NCBI RefSeq assembly: GCF_004571025.1
Contig: NZ_SPQT01000001.1
Span: forward strand, 310,001-374,000
Source of the DNA: Bradyrhizobium niftali
GTDB taxonomy: Bacteria > Pseudomonadota > Alphaproteobacteria > Rhizobiales > Xanthobacteraceae
Length of the DNA stretch: 64,000 bases
Direction of reading: 5' to 3'
Part shown: positions 9,937 to 19,081 of the stretch, one piece after another
How the letters are laid out: each line of letters opens with the position of its first letter
Numbering within the stretch: position 1 is the stretch's first letter
Notes under the pieces: model-generated
What the model was told of the DNA's origin: nothing
The model's input: the letters and a program-made list of their open reading frames with translations, nothing else
The model's database searches: none
Translations under genes and position numbers: made by a program

Positions 9937-12920
9937 ACCACTCCGCGCCGGGAAACGCGGACAAGCATGGTGAGAGCCTGGCCGCGCGCTTCGTGGAGGC
10001 TCCCCATATTGCCGCTTCCACAACCGACGAACGACGTTTCGAAGACTGGCTGGCCGCGCTCGAGCCGGCGCAATCGGCTCGTCTCGAAGCGCTGCTGGTT
10101 CATCCCTTCGCCCGGAATATCCTCGCCGGCATCGCGGAATTCTCGCCCTATCTGTTCGATCTGGTGCGCGCCGATCCGCTGCGCCTGATCCGGCTGCTGG
10201 AATCCGATCCGGATATTCATCTCGCCGCACTGGTCGCGGAGGCGAGAGGTGCGGTGCTCGCGGCACCTGACGAGGCCGAGGTGATGCGGCTGCTTCGCCG
10301 CATGAAGGCGGAGGCGGCGCTTCTGACCGCGTTGTGCGACATCGGCGGGGTCTGGCCGGTGATGCGGGTGACGGCGGCGCTGACCGATGTCGCGGTCTCC
10401 TCCGTGCAGGCGGCGCTTCAGTACCTGCTGCGGCAGGAAGCCGCACGTGGAAAACTATTCCCGCCCAATCCCGAGGCACCGGAAGAGGGCAGCGGCCTGA
10501 TCGTGCTCGCGATGGGCAAGATGGGTGCGGGCGAGCTGAACTATTCCAGCGACATCGACCTCATCGTGTTCTTCGATCCTGACGCCACGACGCTGGCGCC
10601 GGATATCGAGCCGCAGCCGTTCTTCGTCCGCGTGACGCAAGGCATGGCGCGCATTCTCCAGCAGCGCACCTATGACGGCTACGTCTTCCGCGTCGATCTG
10701 CGGCTGCGCCCCGATCCGTCCTCGACGCAGGTGGCGATCTCACGGGACGCCGCGCTGCATTACTACGAGCGGGAAGGGCGCACCTGGGAGCGCGCCGCGA
10801 TGATCAAGGCGCGCGCCTGTGCCGGCGATGCCAGGGCAGGCGAGGCGCTGCTCGCCGAGATCGCCCCCTTCGTCTGGCGCAAGCATCTCGATTTCGCCGC
10901 GCTTGCCGACGTGCACGACATGAAGCGGCAGATGCAGACCTATCGCGGCCAGAGCGAGGTCGCGGTCGAAGGCCACAACGTCAAGGTCGGTCGCGGCGGC
11001 ATCCGTGAGATCGAGTTTTTCGCGCAGACCCAGCAGCTGATCGCCGGCGGCCGTCATCCGCAATTGCGGGTGCGGCCGACGCTCGCCGCGCTCGATGTGC
11101 TTGCCGCCAGCAAATGGATCACCCTCGCGGCGCGTGACGAGCTCACCAGGGCGTACGAGTTCCTCCGCCGGGTCGAGCATCGCCTCCAGATGATCGCGGA
11201 CGAGCAGACCCATGCGCTGCCCGACGACAAGGAGGCGGTCGGGCGCTTTGCGCGGTTCTTCGGCTATCCGGATCGCGAGGCCTTTGCCCGCGATCTGCTG
11301 CGGCAGCTCGAGATCGTGCAGGGGCACTACGAGAAGCTGTTCGAGGGCGACGATCCGACCGGCACGGCAAAGCTGCCGGCGCTCGACTACAGTGCAGGTC
11401 CCGACGATCCGCGCCTGCTCCAGCACCTGACGACGCTCGGCTTCAAGAAGCCCGCCGCCGTGGCACAGACGGTGCGCGACTGGATCACGGGCGACTATCG
11501 CGTATTCCGCAATGAGGCGACACGAAGCGCCTTCATCGAATTCGTGCCGGCCCTGATCGACGGCCTCGCCCACGCCGAGGAGCCGGACCGCGCCGTTGTG
11601 GCGTTCGATCATTTCCTTGGGGCGCTCCAGCGTGGCGGCCGGCTGATCACGCTGCTTGGCCAGAACCGCGATCTCGTCGCGCTCGTGGCGCTGGTGCTGG
11701 GCGCGGCGCCGCGGCTCGGCGAGATGCTGGCGCGGCAGCCGCAGCTCATGGACGGGCTGATCGATCCGCGCTTCTTCGGCGCGATGCCGGACAGGCGGGA
11801 ATTGTCGGGGCGGCTCGCTGCCACCGTGCAGGATGCCGCCTCATATGAGGAGTTCCTGGATCGCCTGCGCCTGTTCGGGCAGGAGAGCCTGTTCCTGATC
11901 GGCACGCGTATCCTCTCCGGCACGGTCTCGGCGCAGCAGGCGAGCACGGCCTTTGCCGACGTCGCCGAAGGAATCGTCCACACCGTGCATGGTCTCGTCG
12001 CCGATCGTTTTGCCGCCCAGCACGGCCGGATCGAGGGGCAGGAGACGGCGATCATCGCGATGGGCCGGCTCGGCAGCCGCGAAATGACCGCCTCGTCCGA
12101 TCTCGACCTGATCCTGCTCTACGATTTCGACAGCGAGAATCCGGACTCGGATGGGCCGAAGTCGCTTCAAGGCGCGCATTATTTCGCCCGCTTCACCCAG
12201 CGCCTGATCAGCGCCTTCACGACGCGCACCAATTACGGCGTGCTCTATGAGATCGACATGCGGCTGCGCCCGTCGGGGCGCGCCGGCCCGGTGGCCTCGA
12301 GCCTCGCCTCCTTCGCGGATTACCAGGCCAACGAGGCCTGGACTTGGGAGCACATGGCGCTGACGCGTGCGCGCGTGGTGTCGGCTTCGCCTGAATTCGG
12401 CGACCGGATCGCGCGCGTCATCCGCGATGTCCTGACCCGCCGCCGCGACCCTGCGATCATCGCCAACGACGTCGCCGACATGCGGCGCGCGATCGGCCAG
12501 GAGAAAGGCGAGACCGACTATTGGGATCTCAAATACGCCGCCGGCGGCATGATCGACATCGACTTCATCGCGCAATATCTCCAGCTCGTGCATGCCCATC
12601 ATAAGCCGGATATCCTCGACGTCAGCACGCTTCAGGTGCTGGACAATGCGGCGAGGCTCGGCGTGCTGCCGCAGTCGGAGGCCGAGATCCTGCGTGCCGC
12701 AGCGCGGCTCTATTACGACCTGACCCAGATCCTGCGGCTCTGCGTCAGCGACGGCTTCAAGCCGGAAACCGCCGGCACCGATCTACAACGCGTGATGGCG
12801 CGCGCCGGCGATGCGCCGGACTTCTCGTCGCTGGAGGCGCGTGTGAAGGAGACGCAGAGCGAGGTGCGGCGCGTGTTCAGGACGCTGTTGGAAGCGACGT
12901 CGCCTGCTTCAGCGAGGTGA
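9933..12920 (+). CDS. glnE: Bifunctional glutamine synthetase adenylyltransferase/adenylyl-removing enzyme
   Basis: GlnE (995 residues) adds AMP to, and removes it from, glutamine synthetase in response to PII and glutamine, so it tunes ammonium assimilation. Two nucleotidyltransferase domains are visible. The N-terminal deadenylylase has GKMGAGELNYSSDIDL (about residues 194-209). The C-terminal adenylylase has GRLGSREMTASSDLDL (about 711-726). Both carry the expected S-S-D-x-D metal-binding pattern. The ATG at 9933 overlaps the kinase stop; the frame stays open upstream, but only as a shadow of the kinase gene. The 3' end overlaps the convergent fdsD by 44 bp. Confidence 0.95.
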   Translation: MNHSAPGNADKHGESLAARFVEAPHIAASTTDERRFEDWLAALEPAQSARLEALLVHPFARNILAGIAEFSPYLFDLVRADPLRLIRLLESDPDIHLAALVAEARGAVLAAPDEAEVMRLLRRMKAEAALLTALCDIGGVWPVMRVTAALTDVAVSSVQAALQYLLRQEAARGKLFPPNPEAPEEGSGLIVLAMGKMGAGELNYSSDIDLIVFFDPDATTLAPDIEPQPFFVRVTQGMARILQQRTYDGYVFRVDLRLRPDPSSTQVAISRDAALHYYEREGRTWERAAMIKARACAGDARAGEALLAEIAPFVWRKHLDFAALADVHDMKRQMQTYRGQSEVAVEGHNVKVGRGGIREIEFFAQTQQLIAGGRHPQLRVRPTLAALDVLAASKWITLAARDELTRAYEFLRRVEHRLQMIADEQTHALPDDKEAVGRFARFFGYPDREAFARDLLRQLEIVQGHYEKLFEGDDPTGTAKLPALDYSAGPDDPRLLQHLTTLGFKKPAAVAQTVRDWITGDYRVFRNEATRSAFIEFVPALIDGLAHAEEPDRAVVAFDHFLGALQRGGRLITLLGQNRDLVALVALVLGAAPRLGEMLARQPQLMDGLIDPRFFGAMPDRRELSGRLAATVQDAASYEEFLDRLRLFGQESLFLIGTRILSGTVSAQQASTAFADVAEGIVHTVHGLVADRFAAQHGRIEGQETAIIAMGRLGSREMTASSDLDLILLYDFDSENPDSDGPKSLQGAHYFARFTQRLISAFTTRTNYGVLYEIDMRLRPSGRAGPVASSLASFADYQANEAWTWEHMALTRARVVSASPEFGDRIARVIRDVLTRRRDPAIIANDVADMRRAIGQEKGETDYWDLKYAAGGMIDIDFIAQYLQLVHAHHKPDILDVSTLQVLDNAARLGVLPQSEAEILRAAARLYYDLTQILRLCVSDGFKPETAGTDLQRVMARAGDAPDFSSLEARVKETQSEVRRVFRTLLEATSPASAR

Positions 12921-13110
12921 TGGCCTCGCGCACGTTCGGCTCCAGGCCAGCGCCGCCCGTGTCGAGATGGGCGAAGATCGCGCGCTTCATCCGGGGATCC
13001 CAGAACTTCTTGATGTGCTCGGCGATTCCCGGCACGGCCTTGTCGTGGCCTTGGCTCTGGAAGAACCTGCCGATCTGGTTGGCCATGTAGATCAGGCGGT
13101 CAGGCGACAT
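12877..13110 (-). CDS. fdsD: Formate dehydrogenase delta subunit FdsD
   Basis: FdsD (77 residues) is the small accessory subunit of soluble NAD-linked formate dehydrogenases, needed for active enzyme. The sequence MSPDRLIYMANQIGRFFQSQ with a later HIKKFWDPRMKRAIFAHLD is typical of the family. It is the last gene of the fds operon. The start at 13110 overlaps the end of fdhD by 11 bp, and an upstream in-frame ATG (13185) falls well inside fdhD. The 3' end runs 44 bp into the convergent glnE. Confidence 0.9.
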   Translation of the reverse strand: MSPDRLIYMANQIGRFFQSQGHDKAVPGIAEHIKKFWDPRMKRAIFAHLDTGGAGLEPNVREAITSLKQATSLPTAS

Positions 13111-13927
13111 CGGCAACCTCCGTGGCATGGCAGGCGACGATGCGGCCGCCATGCGTGAACACTTCGAACCCGTCTTGCCGGGCAATGGCGATCAGCGTGA
13201 TGCCGGCGGCCTCGGCCGTGCGGACCGCGAGCGCGGTCGGCGCGGAGACCGCAACCATCAGCGGCGCGCCGATCGCGGCGGTCTTCTGCACCATCTCGAC
13301 CGAGACGCGGCTCGTCAGCAGCACCATGCCGCCGCGCGCATCCGTGCGGCTCCGCGCCAGCGCACCTGCGAGCTTGTCCAGCGCGTTGTGGCGGCCGACA
13401 TCCTCGCGCAACGCGACGATGTTGCCGGCAGGGGACCAGAACGCGGCGGCGTGAACGGCGCGGGTTTGCATGTTGATCGATTGGAGCGGCGCGATGGCCT
13501 GCATCGCCGTCATGATCTGCTCGGGCGTGAAGGTCTGCCCGTGCGGCACGACGGCCGCGGGCCGTACGGCTTCGGCAATGGACTCGATGCCGCAGATGCC
13601 GCAGCCGGTCGGGCCGGCGATATGACGCCGCCGTTCGCTGATGCGCGCGGCCTCGTCCGGCGCAAGCCACATGCGCAACTCGATCCCGTCGTCGAGGCGG
13701 ACGATTTCGAGCGAGCGGATGTCGTCGACCGATCCGACGATGCCTTCGCTGAGGCTGAAGCCGACGGCGAAGTCTTCGAGGTTCTGCGGCGTCCCCATCA
13801 TGACGGCATAGGTGCCGCCATTATAGGTCAGCGCCAGCGGCGTCTCCTCCGGGATCAGCCGCGTCCCCTCCGACGCCACGCCGTTGCGCCAGATCTCGCG
13901 GTCGATAGCCTGAACCGGCACGTGCAT
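13100..13927 (-). CDS. fdhD: Formate dehydrogenase accessory sulfurtransferase FdhD
   Basis: FdhD (275 residues) passes sulfur from a cysteine desulfurase to the molybdenum cofactor, an essential step in activating formate dehydrogenase. The conserved Cys-rich loop is visible as GPTGCGICGIES near residue 125, and a nucleotide or cofactor-binding region as REDVGRHNALDKL. Start chosen: ATG 13927 (MHVPVQAIDREIWRNG), 4 bp downstream of fdsA; an ATG further upstream would overlap fdsA. Carriage inside the fds operon (the position called fdsC in relatives) supports the role. Confidence 0.93.
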   Translation of the reverse strand: MHVPVQAIDREIWRNGVASEGTRLIPEETPLALTYNGGTYAVMMGTPQNLEDFAVGFSLSEGIVGSVDDIRSLEIVRLDDGIELRMWLAPDEAARISERRRHIAGPTGCGICGIESIAEAVRPAAVVPHGQTFTPEQIMTAMQAIAPLQSINMQTRAVHAAAFWSPAGNIVALREDVGRHNALDKLAGALARSRTDARGGMVLLTSRVSVEMVQKTAAIGAPLMVAVSAPTALAVRTAEAAGITLIAIARQDGFEVFTHGGRIVACHATEVADVA

Positions 13928-13931
13928 GCGG

Positions 13932-16805
13932 TTACTCCGCGGCTTCGGCAGGCGCGATGCGGCGGGAGTGTCGCGCCTGCGCATCATAGGACTTCTGCCA
14001 GTCGGACGGGCCGTTCGACGGCGAAATCTGCACCGCCGTGACCTTGTATTCGGGACAGTTGGTGGCCCAGTCCGAATACTCCGTCGTGATGACGTTGGCC
14101 TGCGTGTCCGGGTGGTGGAAGGTGGTGTAGACGACGCCCGGCGCGACGCGATCGGTGATCTCCGCGCGCAGCGTGGTCTCGCCGGCGCGGCTCTTCAACC
14201 GTACCCAGTCGCCGTCGCGCACGCCGCGCTGCTCGGCATCGTGCGGGTGGATCTCCAGCCGATCCTCGGCATGCCAGACCACGTTCTCAGTGCGCCGGGT
14301 CTGCGCGCCGACATTGTACTGGCTGAGGATGCGCCCCGTCGTGAGCAGCAGCGGGAAGCGCGGGCCGGTACGCTCGTCGGTCGCGACATATTCGGTGACG
14401 ATGAACTTGCCCTTGCCGCGGACGAAGCCGTCGATATGCATCACCGGCGTGCCCTCGGGAGCCTTCTCGTTGCACGGCCACTGTACCGAGCCGAGCTCGT
14501 CGAGCTTGGCGTAGGAGACGCCGGTGAAGGTCGGCGTCAATGCCGCGATCTCGTCCATGATCTCGGACGGGTGGCCGTAGTTCATCTCGAAGCCCATCGC
14601 CTTGGCAAGGCCGATGGTGACCTCCCAGTCGGCCATGCCGTTCTTCGGCGTCATCACCTTGCGCACGCGCTGGATGCGGCGTTCGGCGTTGGTGAAGGTG
14701 CCGTCCTTCTCGAGGAAGCTCGAGCCGGGCAGGAAGACATGGGCGTAGTTCGCGGTCTCGTTCAGGAAGAGGTCGTGAACGATGACGCATTCCATCGACG
14801 ACAGCGCCGCCACGACGTGCTTGGTGTTGGGATCGGACTGGAGGATGTCCTCGCCCTGCACGTAGATGCCCATGAACGTGCCCTCGATCGCGGCATCGAA
14901 CATGTTGGGGATGCGCAGGCCCGGCTCGGGGTTGAGCTTGACGTTCCAGAGCGCCTCGAACTGGTCGCGCACGGCATCGCCCGAGATGTGGCGGTAGCCC
15001 GGCAGCTCATGCGGGAACGAGCCCATGTCGCAGGAGCCCTGCACGTTGTTCTGGCCGCGCAGCGGGTTCACGCCGACGCCGGGACGACCGATATTGCCGG
15101 TCGCCATCGCAAGGTTGGCGATCGCGATCACCGTGGTCGAACCCTGGCTGTGCTCGGTGACGCCGAGGCCGTAATAGATCGCCCCGTTGCCGCCGGTGGC
15201 GTAGATGCGGGCGGCTTCGCGCAGCGCCTTGGGGTCCACGCCGGTGAGGATCGCCGTTGCCTCCGGGCTGTTGTTCGGCTGGGCGACGAAGGCGGCCCAT
15301 TCCTCGAACTCGGTCCAGTCGCAGCGCTCGCGCACGAAGGCTTCGTCGACGAGGCCCTCGGTGACGATGACATGCGCCAGCGCGGTGACGACCGCGACAT
15401 TGGTGCCGGGCATCAGCGGCAGATGCAGCGCCTTCACATGCGGCGATTCCACCATCTCGGTGCGGCGCGGATCGATCACGATCAGCTTGGCACCCTGGCG
15501 CAGCCGCTTCTTCAGGCGCGAGGCGAAGACGGGGTGGGCGGAGGCCGGATTGGCGCCGATGATGACGGCGACGTCGGTGTTCTCCACGGAGTCGAAGTCC
15601 TGGGTGCCGGCCGAGGTGCCGAAGGTCTGCGACAGGCCATAGCCGGTCGGCGAATGGCAGACGCGGGCGCAGGTGTCGACATTGTTGTTGCCGAAGCCGG
15701 CCCGGATCAGCTTCTGCACCAGATAGGTTTCTTCGTTGGTGCAGCGCGACGAGGTGATGCCGCCGATGGCGTCGCGACCGTACTTCTTCTGGATGCCGCG
15801 CATCCTGGCAGCGGCGAAGGAGAATGCCTCATCCCAGGACACCTCGCGCCAGGGATCCTCGATCCGTTCGCGGATCATCGGCTTGAGGATGCGTTCCTTG
15901 TGGTTGGTGTAGCCCCAGGCGAAGCGGCCCTTGACGCAGGAATGGCCGCGATTGGCCTTGCCGTCCTTGTACGGCACCATGCGCACGACTTCCTCGCCGC
16001 GCATCTCCGCCTTGAAGGCGCAGCCGACGCCGCAATAGGCGCAGGTGGTCACGACCGAATGCTCGGGCTGGCCGATCTCGATCACCGACTTCTCCGTCAG
16101 TGTCGCGGTCGGGCAGGCCTGCACGCAGGCGCCGCAGGAGACGCATTCGGAGCCGAGGAAGCTTTCGCTCATGCCGGGCGAGACGCGGCTGTCGAAGCCG
16201 CGGCCGGAGATGGTCAGCGCGAAGGTTCCTTGCACCTCCTCGCAGGCGCGGACGCAGCGCGAGCAGACGATGCACTTGGAGGGATCGTAGGTGAAGTAGG
16301 GGTTGGACTCGTCCTTCGGCATCCAGTTGTCGTTGGTGCAGCCATCCGTCTTGGCGAAGACGTGGTTCTCACCCTCGTAGCCGTAGCGCACGTCGCGCAG
16401 GCCGACGGCGCCGGCCATGTCCTGCAACTCGCAATCGCCGTTGGCGCCGCAGGTGAGGCAGTCGAGCGGATGGTCGGAGATGTAGAGCTCCATCACGCCC
16501 TTGCGCAGCTTCTTCAGCCGGTCGGTCTGGGTGTGCACGACGAGGCCCGGCATCACCGGCGTGGTGCAGGAGGCCGGCGTGCCGGCGCGGCCCTCGATCT
16601 CGACGAGGCAGAGGCGACACGAGCCGAATGCGTCGACCATGTCGGTCGCGCAGAGCTTCGGGATCTGGTGACCGGCCTCCATCGCCGCGCGCATGATCGA
16701 GGTGCCCTCGGGCACCGAGATCTCCTTGCCGTCGATGGTCAGCGTCACCATCGTTTCCGATTTGGCGCGCGGCGTGCCGAAGTCGATTTCTTCGATCAGA
16801 GACAT
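13932..16805 (-). CDS. fdsA: NAD-dependent formate dehydrogenase catalytic subunit FdsA
   Basis: FdsA (957 residues) oxidises formate to CO2 at a bis-MGD molybdenum or tungsten centre. Residues about 20-100 form a [2Fe-2S] ferredoxin domain (Cys52, 63, 66, 80). A His-Cys3 [4Fe-4S] site follows (HPLDCLTCGANGDC). Two ferredoxin-like [4Fe-4S] clusters lie at about 178-232, and the catalytic domain's own cluster starts at CAYCGVGC. The active site is Cys383-His384 in VCHSPTGYG, so this is a cysteine enzyme, not a selenocysteine one. Length and domain order match the soluble, oxygen-tolerant FdsABG type. Confidence 0.96.
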   Translation of the reverse strand: MSLIEEIDFGTPRAKSETMVTLTIDGKEISVPEGTSIMRAAMEAGHQIPKLCATDMVDAFGSCRLCLVEIEGRAGTPASCTTPVMPGLVVHTQTDRLKKLRKGVMELYISDHPLDCLTCGANGDCELQDMAGAVGLRDVRYGYEGENHVFAKTDGCTNDNWMPKDESNPYFTYDPSKCIVCSRCVRACEEVQGTFALTISGRGFDSRVSPGMSESFLGSECVSCGACVQACPTATLTEKSVIEIGQPEHSVVTTCAYCGVGCAFKAEMRGEEVVRMVPYKDGKANRGHSCVKGRFAWGYTNHKERILKPMIRERIEDPWREVSWDEAFSFAAARMRGIQKKYGRDAIGGITSSRCTNEETYLVQKLIRAGFGNNNVDTCARVCHSPTGYGLSQTFGTSAGTQDFDSVENTDVAVIIGANPASAHPVFASRLKKRLRQGAKLIVIDPRRTEMVESPHVKALHLPLMPGTNVAVVTALAHVIVTEGLVDEAFVRERCDWTEFEEWAAFVAQPNNSPEATAILTGVDPKALREAARIYATGGNGAIYYGLGVTEHSQGSTTVIAIANLAMATGNIGRPGVGVNPLRGQNNVQGSCDMGSFPHELPGYRHISGDAVRDQFEALWNVKLNPEPGLRIPNMFDAAIEGTFMGIYVQGEDILQSDPNTKHVVAALSSMECVIVHDLFLNETANYAHVFLPGSSFLEKDGTFTNAERRIQRVRKVMTPKNGMADWEVTIGLAKAMGFEMNYGHPSEIMDEIAALTPTFTGVSYAKLDELGSVQWPCNEKAPEGTPVMHIDGFVRGKGKFIVTEYVATDERTGPRFPLLLTTGRILSQYNVGAQTRRTENVVWHAEDRLEIHPHDAEQRGVRDGDWVRLKSRAGETTLRAEITDRVAPGVVYTTFHHPDTQANVITTEYSDWATNCPEYKVTAVQISPSNGPSDWQKSYDAQARHSRRIAPAEAAE

Positions 16806-16815
16806 TGTCGTTCTC

Positions 16816-18372
16816 CTATTCCGCGGCCTGAAGCGTGGTCGGCGCCGGGACGAAGTCTTCCCGGAAGTGCTTCAATGCGCTGAGCACCGGGTAGGGCGTG
16901 AAGCCGCCGAGCGCGCAGAGCGAGCCGAATTTCATGGTGTTGCAGAGGTCTTCGACGAGCGCGAGGTTTTCGCTGACGCGCTCGCCGTTGATGATCTTCT
17001 CGATGGTTTCGACGCCGCGGGTCGAGCCGATGCGGCAGGGCGTGCACTTGCCGCAGGATTCGACGGCGCAGAACTCCATCGCGAAGCGCGCCTGCCTGCG
17101 CATGTCGACGCTGTCGTCGAACACGACGATGCCGCCATGGCCGATCAGCCCGTCACGTGCGGCGAAGGCCTCGTAGTCGAACGGGGTGTCGAACAGGGCG
17201 CGGGGGAAATAGGCGCCAAGGGGCCCGCCGACCTGCACCGCACGGACCGGGCGGCCCGTGAACGTGCCGCCGCCGATATCGTCGACAAGCTCGCCCAGCG
17301 TCACGCCGAACGCGGTCTCATACAGGCCGCCATAGCGGACATTGCCGGCGAGCTGGATCGGCATCGTGCCGCGCGAGCGGCCCATGCCGAAATCGGCATA
17401 GGCCTTGGCGCCTTCGGCGAGGATGAAGGGGATCGCCGCGAACGACAGCACGTTGTTGATCACGGTCGGCTTGCCGAACAGGCCGTGATGGGCCGGCAGC
17501 GGCGGCTTGGCGCGCACGATGCCGCGGCGGCCTTCGAGGCTCTCCAGCAGCGACGTTTCCTCGCCGCAGACATAGGCGCCGGCGCCGACGCGGACTTCGA
17601 GGTCGAAGCTGTAGGTCGAGCCGCCGATCTTGTCGCCGAGATAGCCGCCGCCCTTCGCAGCCTTGATGGCGGCATTCATCGCCTCGACCGCGTGCGGATA
17701 TTCGCTGCGGATGTAGATGTAGCCCTTGGTTGCGCCGACGGTGATGCCGGCGGTGGTCATGCCCTCGATCACCAGGAACGGATCGCCTTCCATGATCATG
17801 CGGTCGGCGAAGGTCCCGCTGTCGCCTTCGTCGGCGTTGCAGACGATGAACTTGCGGTCGGCCTTGGCCTGGGCAACCGTCTTCCACTTGATGCCGGTCG
17901 GAAAGCCCGCGCCGCCGCGGCCGCGCAGGCCCGATGCGGTGACCTCGGTGAGGATCGCGTCCGAGCCGAGCGACAGTGCGCGCAGCAGGCCCTTGTAGCC
18001 GCCATGGGCACGATAGTCGTCGAGCGAGCGCGGATCGACCACGCCGCAGCGGGCGAAGGTGAGGCGGGTCTGGCGCTTCAGCCAGGGAATCTCGTCGGTC
18101 GCCCCCAACCGCAGCAGATGCGGCGTATTGCCGGCGAGCGCGTCGAGCAGGGAGGGCACATCGGTCTCGGTGACCGGGCCGAACGCAATCCGGCCCTGCG
18201 GCGTCGCGACCTCGACCAGCGGCTCCAGCCAGTACATGCCGCGCGAGCCGGTCCTGACGATCTCGACGGCGACACCACGCTTGGCCGCGGCCTGTTCCAG
18301 CGCCAGTGCAACCTCATCGGCGCCGACGGCGACCGCACCCGCATCGCGTGAGACGAAGAGACGCATGCTCAT
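16816..18372 (-). CDS. fdsB: Formate dehydrogenase beta subunit FdsB (NuoF-like)
   Basis: FdsB (518 residues) holds the FMN and NAD sites and passes electrons from formate to NAD+. It has an N-terminal thioredoxin-like extension (about residues 1-115) and then the NuoF core. That core shows the NADH/FMN motif GLRGRGGAGFPTG and the flavin region CNADEGDSGTFADR. The [4Fe-4S] cysteines are in ESCGKCTPCRIG near the C-terminus. The ATG at 18372 overlaps the fdsG stop by 4 bp, and 10 bp separate it from fdsA. Confidence 0.95.
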   Translation of the reverse strand: MSMRLFVSRDAGAVAVGADEVALALEQAAAKRGVAVEIVRTGSRGMYWLEPLVEVATPQGRIAFGPVTETDVPSLLDALAGNTPHLLRLGATDEIPWLKRQTRLTFARCGVVDPRSLDDYRAHGGYKGLLRALSLGSDAILTEVTASGLRGRGGAGFPTGIKWKTVAQAKADRKFIVCNADEGDSGTFADRMIMEGDPFLVIEGMTTAGITVGATKGYIYIRSEYPHAVEAMNAAIKAAKGGGYLGDKIGGSTYSFDLEVRVGAGAYVCGEETSLLESLEGRRGIVRAKPPLPAHHGLFGKPTVINNVLSFAAIPFILAEGAKAYADFGMGRSRGTMPIQLAGNVRYGGLYETAFGVTLGELVDDIGGGTFTGRPVRAVQVGGPLGAYFPRALFDTPFDYEAFAARDGLIGHGGIVVFDDSVDMRRQARFAMEFCAVESCGKCTPCRIGSTRGVETIEKIINGERVSENLALVEDLCNTMKFGSLCALGGFTPYPVLSALKHFREDFVPAPTTLQAAE

Positions 18373-18857
18373 CGCTGCGCCTCCGCAACCAGCGCATCGA
18401 GGCGCTTCTCGTCGAGCCGGCCGACGAGGCGGCCGTCGAGCATCGCCGACGGCGCAGTCGCGCACAGGCCGAGGCAGTAGATCGGCTCCAGCGTGACGCG
18501 GTCATCGGCCGTCGTGTTGCCGAGCGACACGCCGAGCCTGGCCTCGGCACGCGCCGCCAGCGCATCGCCGCCCGCAGCCTGGCAGGCCTCGGCGCGGCAA
18601 AGCTTCAGCACGTGGCGGCCGGCCGGCTTGTGCCTGAAATCATGATAGAACGTGAACACGCCATGCACCTCGGCGCGCGACAGATTGAGCGCCTGCGCCA
18701 CCATGGGAATGGCTGCCTCCGGCACGTAGCCGAACGCCTCTTGAAGGGCGTGCAGAATGACCAGCGTCGCGCCCTCCTGCCTTGCATGTTCGGCGATGAT
18801 CTCGGCGCCGCGCGTCTCGTTCCAAGGCTCGTAACAAGGCTCGTAAACCGCTGTCAT
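18369..18857 (-). CDS. fdsG: Formate dehydrogenase gamma subunit FdsG (NuoE-like)
   Basis: FdsG (162 residues) is the thioredoxin-fold [2Fe-2S] subunit that works with FdsB. Expected cluster cysteines are in KLCRAEACQAAGG (about residues 85-97) and in IYCLGLCATAPS (about 126-137). It is the first gene of fdsGBA-fdhD-fdsD. The promoter must lie in the 224-bp gap shared with the divergent LysR regulator, which holds a perfect inverted repeat at 18952-18974. Confidence 0.94.
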   Translation of the reverse strand: MTAVYEPCYEPWNETRGAEIIAEHARQEGATLVILHALQEAFGYVPEAAIPMVAQALNLSRAEVHGVFTFYHDFRHKPAGRHVLKLCRAEACQAAGGDALAARAEARLGVSLGNTTADDRVTLEPIYCLGLCATAPSAMLDGRLVGRLDEKRLDALVAEAQR

Positions 18858-18951
18858 TCTTCGTTCTCAAATTGAGCGTTCCTGCCTCGCAAACTATTTG
18901 GAATCATTCGAAGATCAATAAAGCTGTCTCATGCTGCGATTGCGAATTCAG

Positions 18952-18974
18952 ATCGATTGGCAGATGCAATCGAT
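18952..18974. promoter_or_regulatory. Candidate LysR operator between fdsG and its regulator
   Basis: ATCGATTG-N7-CAATCGAT is a perfect inverted repeat with 8-bp arms, and it contains the T-N11-A pattern typical of LysR binding sites. It lies 95 bp before fdsG and 108 bp before the regulator. Additional CGATTG half-sites flank it (around 18937). It is the best candidate for recognition by the adjacent LysR protein. Confidence 0.55.
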
Positions 18975-19081
18975 CGATTTGGAAACGCAATTAATCGTAT
19001 TTCGCCTGCCGGTTTTTCCGTGTTGGCAAGGACCTGCCGTGCTAGCTTGCATGCCACGACAGAATTCGAGGGGGCGTCCGG

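Noticed and set aside
16381..16816. Possible selenocysteine formate dehydrogenase
   Set aside because: FdsA uses a cysteine codon at the active site (VCHSPT) and has no in-frame TGA; it is a cysteine enzyme.
13926..16883. 985-codon plus-strand frame opposite fdsA
   Set aside because: It is the antisense of fdsA, whose iron-sulfur and active-site motifs are intact; the translation has no recognisable domain and consists of antisense-typical composition.
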